Source: Chitinophagaceae bacterium
Lineage (GTDB): Bacteria > Bacteroidota > Bacteroidia > Chitinophagales > Chitinophagaceae
NCBI GenBank assembly: GCA_947461495.1
Contig: CANHLV010000019.1
Span: forward strand, 1 to 12,940
Length of the DNA stretch: 12,940 bases
Reading direction: 5' to 3'
Part shown: piece by piece, positions 5,958 to 12,104 of the stretch
How positions within the stretch are numbered: position 1 is the stretch's first letter
Layout of the letters: every line of letters begins with the position of its first letter
Made by a program: the position numbers and the translations under genes
Notes under the pieces: generated by a model
What the model saw: the letters and a program-made list of their open reading frames with translations, nothing else
The model's database searches: none
What the model was told of the DNA's origin: nothing

Positions 5958-8900
5958 TTAGTTACTGATTTTGGATGATTTTTTTTCTTCAGCTTTGGCG
6001 GCTTCTAATTTCTGGCGTGCTTCAATTTTAAGCGCTTCAATGTCGGCATTATTAGCAACACTTTCATAAGTAGCTTTTGCATTGAAATAATCTTTTTGTT
6101 TCATAAAAATATCACCCAATAAAATATAGGATTTCGTTACCCAATTATCATAAGAGCCAGTTTCTTTGATTACCGACATGGCGTATTTTTCGGCAACATT
6201 TAAATTGTTCTGACTATAATAAGCATATGCTAGTTCGTATCTTGCTTCTGCTCCCCAAGCCGATTTATTGATAGGTACAACCACTTTAAATGATTCGATC
6301 GCTTTTGCAGTGTCACCTCCTGCTGCTTGAGCTTTTCCTAATACCAAAGCAGCTATAGATTTATCATCTGTACTAACACCTTTTCTGCCAGCCAATTCCA
6401 TAGCAGCGTCATTAGCGGTTGAATAATCTTTCAACTGGTAATATACCCTCACTAAACCTCTTAATGCTTCGAGTTGATTTTCAGGATTTACAGCATTGGC
6501 TCTTAATGACTCAAAATATTTTTTGGCATTGGCATAATCTTTCAATTCAAAATAATAAATCCTAGCCAGTTGTAAGGTAGCATCTTCAAAAAATTTACTG
6601 ACACCGCGATTGTTTACATATTCAAAACCCAGAATCGCCTGATTGAATTCTTTTATTTTTTGATAGCACAAAGATCTAAAGTAATTCGCATCAATTATAT
6701 ATGCACCATTGGAATAGCCATTTATATAATTGGAAAAGCCCGGAATAGCGGCCGTACAATCTCCAGCTTCATGTTTGTTGAATGGCGTGATAAAACTCAA
6801 TGAATCCGCTTCATTCACGGCAATGACAATGCCATTTTCTTTCATCAAAGTCACATAAGCTTCTGGCTTACCTTCTTCAAGAAAAATATCTCTAATGGTT
6901 GCCATTGCTTCAGCTGCTTCTTCAGATTGAGGATATAATTTAATGAGCTGACGATAGGCTGTCAATGCATTTTTGTTATCATTATTATTGTAATAAGCAA
7001 GGCCAAGTTTTGCAATTGCTTTAGGCTTCAGCCCTGAAGCATCAGCAGCATTGATGACCGCATTCAAATATGGTACAGCATCAGCAAATTTTTCATCCGC
7101 CATATATGTGGATGCTATTTCCATCTGACAATCTAAATTCAAAGAACTCGAAGGATACATTTTCAAAAGCGAATTCAGTAGTTTTATTTTATCGGTGCCG
7201 GATTTAATGCCTGCAATCATCGCTTTTTGATAAATAGCATAATCAGCCTGAGAAAAATTATTACTGAAAATCATATCATACATGCTTGCTGCCTTCACAA
7301 AATCTTTTTGCGCGTAATAACAATCTGCTACCCTTAAATAAATATCCTGTTGTAACATAGTAGATCCTGGCTTCACATCAACAAATATTTTCTCAAAGCA
7401 ACGCAATGCATCTTTATACTGTTCCTGTTGGAAATAGCTGTAACCTAAAGTATAGTTTGCATTGTTCACATTGGCTTCACCTTGCCATGGCGCTTTTGAA
7501 TCTAAATATTCAATTAAATATTTTTGTGTATTAGTATAACGTTGTTGTCTATATGCAATCTCTCCTTTCCAGAATTTAGCAAAAGATGAAATGATTCCTG
7601 CATTATTATTTGCAAGAATTAAATTCAATAAATCATCTGCTTCAGCAAGCCTTTGTTCGTTTATCAACTGAACTGATTTACCATAAAGCAATCTGGCATA
7701 AACTTTTTGAGCTGCAGCTGAACTCTTGGAAAGCGTTTTGTACAAACTCAATCCTTCATCAAAATTGTTGGTATTTGCCAATAAACTGATCATGATTTCT
7801 CTGGCTTCATTGTCATAATCAGATCCTGGATAATCATTCAAATATTTTTTAATTTCAGATAAGGCTATATCCTGATAATCTAACTCATAAGAAAGCTTGG
7901 CATAATTGAATTTTGAAATTCTTTGTTGTTCTGGATTACTGCTATTATATGCACTGTATTGAAATGCAGTTCTTGCATTGGATTTATCACCGGCTTTCAA
8001 ATACAATTCCCCAAGTAAATACATACTGTTTTGCCCCATCGAATCTTTTTCATTGCTCAATTGCTTGAATCCTTCTATTGCCTGCTTATTGTTATTATTT
8101 TTATAATGACAATAACTCAGTTCGTACATTATCTCTTTTGAAACTTTCTGGCTTTTGTTTACATAATCTTCAAAAAAAGGTAGGGCTTTTTTATAATCCT
8201 GGTTTTCAAAATAAAGTTGAGCAGTTAGCAACTGTAATTCTTTCTTGTAAAAAGAACCACCTTTTGAAGAAAGTACGCTATCACTGTAGGCTAAAGCTTC
8301 TTTTTTTTGTGATTTGCAATAATAAATCTCTGCTATGTAGTAAGGAACTACAGCATTGTAATCAGGATGAGTTTCTACTTTTTTAAAGGCATTTAGTGCA
8401 TTTACATAGTCTTTGTTATAAAAAGAAATAAAACCATAATAATAATGAGCAGGTATTACATATTTGCTTTCTTCAAGCTGTTTAATTTCATTAAACAATG
8501 GCAAAGCTTTTGAAAATTCTTTCTCATTGAATAATGAATAGGCCTTTTCAAATTTCGCATCTGCAATTTGTTCATTGGTTAAATTTTCAAATTTAGTCTC
8601 TTCAAAATATTTTATTGCATTTGAATAATCCTCTGAAAGATAATAGTAATGTGCCAAATAAAAACTCATTTGTCTTTTTCTGGGTTCATTATTTACGGTT
8701 GAGATATAATCAGTTGCCATGTATTCACCCTCAGCAATCATAAGGCTTAATTGGGTAATGATATAATAAAAACTCACATCATCATATAGGTAGGTGTGAT
8801 TTGATTTTTCAGCAGCAGGTAATCCAGCATAAACTTCTTTTAAAATGGGATATGCCAACAAAAATTGTCCTGTTGAAAAATAATCAAAAGCTTGTTTGAA

Positions 8901-8999
8901 TTGTATTTCCTTATCAGTATAAGTATGTGTTGGTTGTGCAATTGAAAATGAAATAGAAAAGAAAAAGAGTAATCCAAATAGCAGTTTTTTATTAATCAT
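5958..8999 (-). CDS. Large exported tetratricopeptide-repeat (TPR) protein
   Basis: The 1013-residue protein starts with a signal peptide (MINKKLLFGLLFFFSISFSI, cleavage expected after SIA at residue 21, leaving Gln22). Nearly all of the rest is TPR helix pairs. Recurrent second-helix motifs include DYSNAIKYFEET, DYVNALNAFKKV, DYKKALPFFEDYV, QYKDALRCFEKIF, EFNQAILGFEYV, DYANAKKYFESL and DYFNAKATYESV. I estimate around twenty repeats, followed by a charged coiled tail (IEARQKLEAAKAEEKK). TPR superhelices bind proteins, so this is probably a periplasmic or outer-membrane-associated scaffold. There is no lipobox, so soluble periplasmic is the default. It is the first gene of the operon, with a perfect -7 box 25 bases upstream, and is followed by the barrel gene, a pairing that suggests a physical partnership. 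The specific function is not recognised. Confidence 0.9.
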   Translation of the reverse strand: MINKKLLFGLLFFFSISFSIAQPTHTYTDKEIQFKQAFDYFSTGQFLLAYPILKEVYAGLPAAEKSNHTYLYDDVSFYYIITQLSLMIAEGEYMATDYISTVNNEPRKRQMSFYLAHYYYLSEDYSNAIKYFEETKFENLTNEQIADAKFEKAYSLFNEKEFSKALPLFNEIKQLEESKYVIPAHYYYGFISFYNKDYVNALNAFKKVETHPDYNAVVPYYIAEIYYCKSQKKEALAYSDSVLSSKGGSFYKKELQLLTAQLYFENQDYKKALPFFEDYVNKSQKVSKEIMYELSYCHYKNNNNKQAIEGFKQLSNEKDSMGQNSMYLLGELYLKAGDKSNARTAFQYSAYNSSNPEQQRISKFNYAKLSYELDYQDIALSEIKKYLNDYPGSDYDNEAREIMISLLANTNNFDEGLSLYKTLSKSSAAAQKVYARLLYGKSVQLINEQRLAEADDLLNLILANNNAGIISSFAKFWKGEIAYRQQRYTNTQKYLIEYLDSKAPWQGEANVNNANYTLGYSYFQQEQYKDALRCFEKIFVDVKPGSTMLQQDIYLRVADCYYAQKDFVKAASMYDMIFSNNFSQADYAIYQKAMIAGIKSGTDKIKLLNSLLKMYPSSSLNLDCQMEIASTYMADEKFADAVPYLNAVINAADASGLKPKAIAKLGLAYYNNNDNKNALTAYRQLIKLYPQSEEAAEAMATIRDIFLEEGKPEAYVTLMKENGIVIAVNEADSLSFITPFNKHEAGDCTAAIPGFSNYINGYSNGAYIIDANYFRSLCYQKIKEFNQAILGFEYVNNRGVSKFFEDATLQLARIYYFELKDYANAKKYFESLRANAVNPENQLEALRGLVRVYYQLKDYSTANDAAMELAGRKGVSTDDKSIAALVLGKAQAAGGDTAKAIESFKVVVPINKSAWGAEARYELAYAYYSQNNLNVAEKYAMSVIKETGSYDNWVTKSYILLGDIFMKQKDYFNAKATYESVANNADIEALKIEARQKLEAAKAEEKKSSKISN

Positions 9000-9024
9000 G
9001 TTTTCGATGGTATTTTAAACATTG

Positions 9025-9032
9025 CAAAGTTA
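9025..9032 (-). promoter_or_regulatory. -7 promoter box of the TPR/barrel/HU-like/methyltransferase operon
   Basis: On the minus strand this is TAACTTTG, an exact match to the Bacteroidota -7 consensus TAnnTTTG. Transcription would start near 9018-9020, giving a leader of about 20 bases before the ATG at 8999 (leader end ATCGAAAACATG, A-rich, no Shine-Dalgarno). No TTTG is seen at the standard -33 spacing. Confidence 0.55.
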
Positions 9033-9144
9033 AAGGAATGCAGTTAAGTTTATATTGTCAATATTAGAACGAATTACAAACCAGATGTAAGAAAATAAAA
9101 CTAACGATTACTCGCTGTTAAGATACTGATAAAAAAAAATTGCT

Positions 9145-9152
9145 TAATTTTA
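9145..9152 (+). promoter_or_regulatory. Possible -7 box for the DoxX-family gene
   Basis: TAATTTTA has one mismatch to TAnnTTTG and lies 44 bases before the ATG at 9197. The 197-base gap 9000-9196 otherwise holds only the divergent operon promoter and AT-rich sequence. Confidence 0.3.
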
Positions 9153-9196
9153 AAATCGTATTAGAAATACAGATTTACTTAATTAAAAACTCCAGA

Positions 9197-9604
9197 ATGA
9201 AAAAACTACTTTCTATCACTTGCCCTGATTACGCTTTCAACACAGCTACCTTTTTATTAAGAATTGGATTTGGAATTTTGATGATGTATCATGGTTATGG
9301 CAAGCTGGTTAAGTTTGCAGAAATGAAATCACATTTTATGAATTTCATGGGAATGGGTAGTACAGTGTCATTAGTACTTGTAATATTTGCCGAATTTTTC
9401 TGTGCTATGTTTATTGTACTTGGATTGTTTACTCGAGTGGCGACAATACCTTTAATTATTTGCATGGCAGTAGCTTTAGGCAAAGCTCATAATTGGGATT
9501 TCGCTGGAGATGGCAGCAGCGCTGCACTATACCTATGTGGATATATTTCGATTTTACTGTTAGGACCAGGTAAAGCCAGTGTAGATGGCATTGCAGGAAA
9601 GTAA
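9197..9604 (+). CDS. DoxX-family integral membrane protein
   Basis: A 135-residue, four-helix inner-membrane protein. Membrane segments lie at about 16-34, 56-78, 80-96 and 108-124. The conserved DoxX features are LLRIGFGILMMYHGYGKLVKF in helix 1 and the following loop, an acidic residue in helix 2 (E66 in VIFAEFFCAMFIVLGLFTR), and a short C-terminal tail after LLLGPGKASVDG. DoxX proteins are loosely linked to thiosulfate/quinone oxidation and thiol or oxidative stress, but most, including this one, lack an assigned reaction. The start was placed at the ATG 9197 (MKKLLS). A TTG-initiated extension to 9140 adds an unconserved AT-rich leader. The gene converges on the thioesterase gene with only two bases between stop codons. 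Confidence 0.88.
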   Translation: MKKLLSITCPDYAFNTATFLLRIGFGILMMYHGYGKLVKFAEMKSHFMNFMGMGSTVSLVLVIFAEFFCAMFIVLGLFTRVATIPLIICMAVALGKAHNWDFAGDGSSAALYLCGYISILLLGPGKASVDGIAGK

Positions 9605-9606
9605 GT

Positions 9607-10014
9607 TCAATAATAATTAGACAATTTTTCAATTAATACATCAGGCATGGGGCATCGCTTCATGCTTTTTGCATCCATGAAATAGAGAGTGATGTCGCCC
9701 ATGCTAAGCAACTGCTCTCCTTCATTGTATATTTCACCATGAAATACAATTTTGTGATGCACTGGCATTTCTTTCAAGATAGTTTTTACCGTAATCAAAT
9801 CATCATATTTCGCAGGATGCAGGAATTTTAAGTGAATATCCACAACAGGCATAATGATGCCCATGGCTTCAATGTCTTTGTAAGTAAACCCTAACTCACG
9901 TATCGCTTCAGTTCTGCCAATTTCATAAAACTGAGCAAAATGCCCATGATAGACAACGCCCATTTGATCGGTAAGCGCGTAGTGGATTCGTATTTGTGTT
10001 TGGGATGTGTACAT
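9607..10014 (-). CDS. Acyl-CoA thioesterase, YbgC / 4-hydroxybenzoyl-CoA thioesterase family
   Basis: A 135-residue hot-dog-fold protein, the normal family length. The active-site signature TDQMGVVYHGHFAQFYEIGR occupies 15-34 with the catalytic aspartate at D16. The usual asparagine in YHGN is histidine (H25), a modest change. The core strands continue with DIHLKFLHPAKYDDLITVKT (59-78). It probably hydrolyses short or medium acyl-CoA or acyl-ACP in the cytoplasm; a Tol-Pal link as for E. coli YbgC is not supported by the neighbours. The ATG at 10014 is preceded by repeat element C, which would be in its 5' leader if it is cotranscribed with the upstream DUF6526-like gene. Converges on the DoxX-family gene. 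Confidence 0.9.
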   Translation of the reverse strand: MYTSQTQIRIHYALTDQMGVVYHGHFAQFYEIGRTEAIRELGFTYKDIEAMGIIMPVVDIHLKFLHPAKYDDLITVKTILKEMPVHHKIVFHGEIYNEGEQLLSMGDITLYFMDAKSMKRCPMPDVLIEKLSNYY

Positions 10015-10021
10015 AATTAAT

Positions 10022-10090
10022 GTTTGTGGTTTATTGTTTGTTGTTTAGTTCGTTTGTTCAACCATAAACAACAAACAATAAACAACTAAC
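10022..10090. repeat. Intergenic inverted repeat of phased 7-bp GTTTNTT units (element C)
   Basis: The left arm reads GTTTGTG, GTTTATT, GTTTGTT, GTTTAG (10022-10048). The right arm on the minus strand reads GTTAGTT, GTTTATT, GTTTGTT, GTTTATG (10090-10063). A perfect 19-bp stem pairs 10029-10047 with 10065-10083 around a 17-base loop. It occupies nearly all of the 83-base gap between the thioesterase start (10014) and the stop of the DUF6526-like gene (10098). On the minus-strand transcript no T-run follows the stem, so it is not a typical intrinsic terminator, although it might stabilise the upstream mRNA or limit readthrough. Confidence 0.85.
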
Positions 10091-10097
10091 ATAAAGT

Positions 10098-10532
10098 TTA
10101 CACCCTCCAATAATCACCTCTCCAATTATTAATCTGCTCTTTAATTTGCTTGGCAGATAAGTTTTCATCAGCTGCTTTTTTGGCCAATGCTTCTAATTCA
10201 TCATCAGAAGCGAATCTTAAGGCAATCACCTGAGATAAGCTGAGTCTGCTGTCATGTAACTTACCTGTCAAGACAAAATGACGAAGATTTTCTTCAGCTC
10301 TGATGGCTCTGTCTTGAGCTCTCAATGCAAACATTCTTGCATACCAACCTGAAAAAATCAACGAGATTCCTATTAGAGAGAAAAGAAATGGCAACATCAA
10401 ACTACAATTGCCAGTACTCATACATTTACAGCAAAATATAGAAACTATAAATACGACTAAGCCAAACATGATACCTGTGTAATAAGCTGCAGGAGCTAAT
10501 CGGGAATGATTTTTAAAATCTTGTTGTTTCAT
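10098..10532 (-). CDS. DUF6526-like two-helix membrane protein
   Basis: A 144-residue protein matching my recollection of the Bacteroidota/Acidobacteria DUF6526 group. It has an N-terminal MKQQDFKNHSRLAP, two membrane segments at about 15-35 and 44-63, then a conserved cytoplasmic part with FALRAQDRAIRAEENLR (68-84), SLSQVIALRFASDDEL (98-113), LSAKQIKEQINNWRGDYWRV at the C-terminus. No function is established for the family. Unusual here is a cysteine cluster in the short loop between the two helices (C34, C35, C37, C43). The start was set at ATG 10532 because the family begins MKxQ; the longer frame to 10598 adds 22 unconserved residues. It is followed by element C and then the thioesterase gene on the same strand. 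It is divergent from cinA, with 121 bases between starts. Confidence 0.82.
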   Translation of the reverse strand: MKQQDFKNHSRLAPAAYYTGIMFGLVVFIVSIFCCKCMSTGNCSLMLPFLFSLIGISLIFSGWYARMFALRAQDRAIRAEENLRHFVLTGKLHDSRLSLSQVIALRFASDDELEALAKKAADENLSAKQIKEQINNWRGDYWRV

Positions 10533-10641
10533 AAAAAGTTTTTTGAGTGACGAAATTAAATCAATTGGTTCATAATTCAGATAAAACAAATTCCCCAAAA
10601 TATTGTTTTGAAATTTATATACTAACCCAACTCAATTAAAT

Positions 10642-10649
10642 TAATTTTG
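10642..10649 (+). promoter_or_regulatory. -7 promoter box of cinA, 4 bases before the ATG
   Basis: TAATTTTG is an exact TAnnTTTG match ending 4 bases before the cinA ATG at 10654, which predicts transcription starting at or beside the start codon. No TTTG lies at the standard -33 spacing; the nearest is at 10607-10610, about 31 bases upstream. Confidence 0.5.
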
Positions 10650-10653
10650 AATC

Positions 10654-11904
10654 ATGATAAAGGTTTCCATCATTACTATCGGAGATGAATTGCTAATCGG
10701 TCAGGTTATTGATACTAACAGCGCGTGGATGGCACAAGAATTAAACAAAGCTGGAATCAAAGTCAACAGAAGAGTAGCTGTTGGCGACGACTGGAATGAA
10801 ATCTGGAAAGCGCTTGATGATGAATCCGAAAAAGCAGAAGTAATCCTGATTACTGGTGGATTGGGTCCTACAGCCGATGACATCACCAAACCCCTGCTCT
10901 GTGAATATTTCAATGGAAAAATGATTGTGAGTCAGGAAGCACTTGATAATGTCATTCATATATTTGAAAACATACACAAACGCCCTGTAACCGAAAGAAA
11001 CCGCAAACAAGCTGAAGTGCCTGATACTTGTAAAGTAATTCTCAATAAAAGAGGCACAGCACCTTGCATGTGGTTTGAAAAAGATAAAAAAATATTTGTG
11101 AGCATGCCTGGCGTTCCTCATGAAATGAAAGGCCTGATGGAAGAAAGCATTATCCCTGAACTTTCAAAAATATTTACACTACCCTTTATTTGTCATCGTA
11201 CTTTGGTAACCTACGGAATCGGCGAATCAAATTTGGCAGATAAAATTCAAGGATTTGAAGCTGCACTCCCCTCTAATATCAAATTGGCCTATTTACCAAA
11301 TTATGGAATCGTAAGACTAAGACTCACCTCTTCAGGAAATGATAAAGTAAAAACAGAAACAGAAATTGAAAACCACTTTCAACAATTACAGGAAGAAGTA
11401 AAAGATTTTTTGGTCACCAATGAGGATGCGCCAATGGAATTAGTTGTAGGTCGGCTTCTAATGGAAACCAACAAAACCATTTCTACTGCAGAAAGTTGTA
11501 CAGGAGGCTATATCTCACATTTACTGACTGCCATCCCTGGGTCATCGGCTTATTTCGATGGCAGCATGGTTACCTATTCCTATCAGGCAAAGGAGAATTT
11601 ACTAGGTGTTAGAAATGAAACGCTAATCAATTATGGAGCGGTAAGTGAAGAAGTTGTAAGAGAAATGATTAATGGGCTTTTAATTAAAATGAATACGGAT
11701 TATGCCATTGCTGTTTCCGGTATCATGGGTCCTGGTGGCGGCACTCCTGAAAAACCTATTGGTACAGTTTGGGTGGCAGTGGGCAGTAAAGAAAAAATAG
11801 TTACCAAATTATTTCACTTCAGATTTGACCGGCAAAAAAACATACAACTTACAGCTATAAATGCACTGAATTTAATGCGAGAATTTATAATTCAAAATAA
11901 ATAA
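10654..11904 (+). CDS. cinA: CinA-family protein: N-terminal MoCF/COG1058 domain plus C-terminal PncC-type NMN deamidase
   Basis: A full-length 416-residue two-domain CinA. The N-terminal molybdopterin-binding-like domain, associated with ADP-ribose pyrophosphatase activity in the family, shows IGDELLIGQVIDTNS (9-23), TGGLGPTADD (67-76) and SMPGVPHEM (150-158). The C-terminal PncC-type domain, which deamidates nicotinamide mononucleotide in pyridine-nucleotide salvage, shows TAESCTGG (278-285, with the expected active serine S281), YSYQAKENLLGV (308-319) and GIMGPGGGTPEKPIGTVW (356-373). The motif is usually GIAGPGGGT, so M358 is a small variation. Cytoplasmic. Despite the historic name (competence-inducible in Streptococcus), no competence gene or recA adjoins it. 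It is monocistronic, from a promoter box adjoining the ATG. Confidence 0.95.
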   Translation: MIKVSIITIGDELLIGQVIDTNSAWMAQELNKAGIKVNRRVAVGDDWNEIWKALDDESEKAEVILITGGLGPTADDITKPLLCEYFNGKMIVSQEALDNVIHIFENIHKRPVTERNRKQAEVPDTCKVILNKRGTAPCMWFEKDKKIFVSMPGVPHEMKGLMEESIIPELSKIFTLPFICHRTLVTYGIGESNLADKIQGFEAALPSNIKLAYLPNYGIVRLRLTSSGNDKVKTETEIENHFQQLQEEVKDFLVTNEDAPMELVVGRLLMETNKTISTAESCTGGYISHLLTAIPGSSAYFDGSMVTYSYQAKENLLGVRNETLINYGAVSEEVVREMINGLLIKMNTDYAIAVSGIMGPGGGTPEKPIGTVWVAVGSKEKIVTKLFHFRFDRQKNIQLTAINALNLMREFIIQNK

Positions 11905-11990
11905 ACGATTGAAATCATCAAATAATAAATCAGAAATATTGACAAATGACGAATAAAATAGGGCTAAAAAAAATCTCGTTCTGATATAAA

Positions 11991-12060
11991 CCTTAGTTTC
12001 TTGAAAAATTTAAAGATACTGTTGAAAAATGGCAATCGCCTCCTTTCAACTAAGGCTTTT
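11991..12060 (+). terminator. Possible terminator / alternative hairpins between cinA and the E2 gene
   Basis: GTTGAAA (12021-12027) pairs with TTTCAAC (12044-12050) and encloses GGC AATC GCC (12031-12040). The stem is closely followed by GGCTTTTTAC, a weak T-run. A competing outer pairing, CCTTAGTT (11991-11998) with AACTAAGG (12048-12055), shares the AAC at 12048-12050, so both cannot form fully. It lies about 120 bases after the cinA stop and just upstream of the E2 promoter box. Most simply a cinA terminator. The remaining part of the 200-base gap (11905-11990) is AT-rich with nothing recognised. Confidence 0.35.
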
Positions 12061-12064
12061 TACT

Positions 12065-12072
12065 TACATTTG
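12065..12072 (+). promoter_or_regulatory. -7 promoter box of the E2 acyltransferase gene
   Basis: TACATTTG matches TAnnTTTG exactly. The ATG is at 12105, giving a leader of about 25-28 bases that is AT-rich with no Shine-Dalgarno (TTTATCAAACAT before the ATG). No -33 TTTG at the expected position. Confidence 0.5.
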
Positions 12073-12104
12073 CGATTATTCATTCAACTATATTTATCAA
12101 ACAT

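Noticed and set aside
9140..9196. TTG-initiated 19-residue extension of the DoxX-family protein
   Set aside because: It is AT-rich leader sequence overlapping the candidate -7 box; the ATG at 9197 gives a typical DoxX N-terminus.
10533..10598. 22-residue N-terminal extension of the DUF6526-like protein
   Set aside because: Family members start with MKxQ-type sequence, which matches the ATG at 10532.
10741..11121. Minus-strand open frame of 126 codons inside cinA
   Set aside because: Antisense shadow of a well-conserved cinA coding region; the translation resembles no family and has no promoter or start context.
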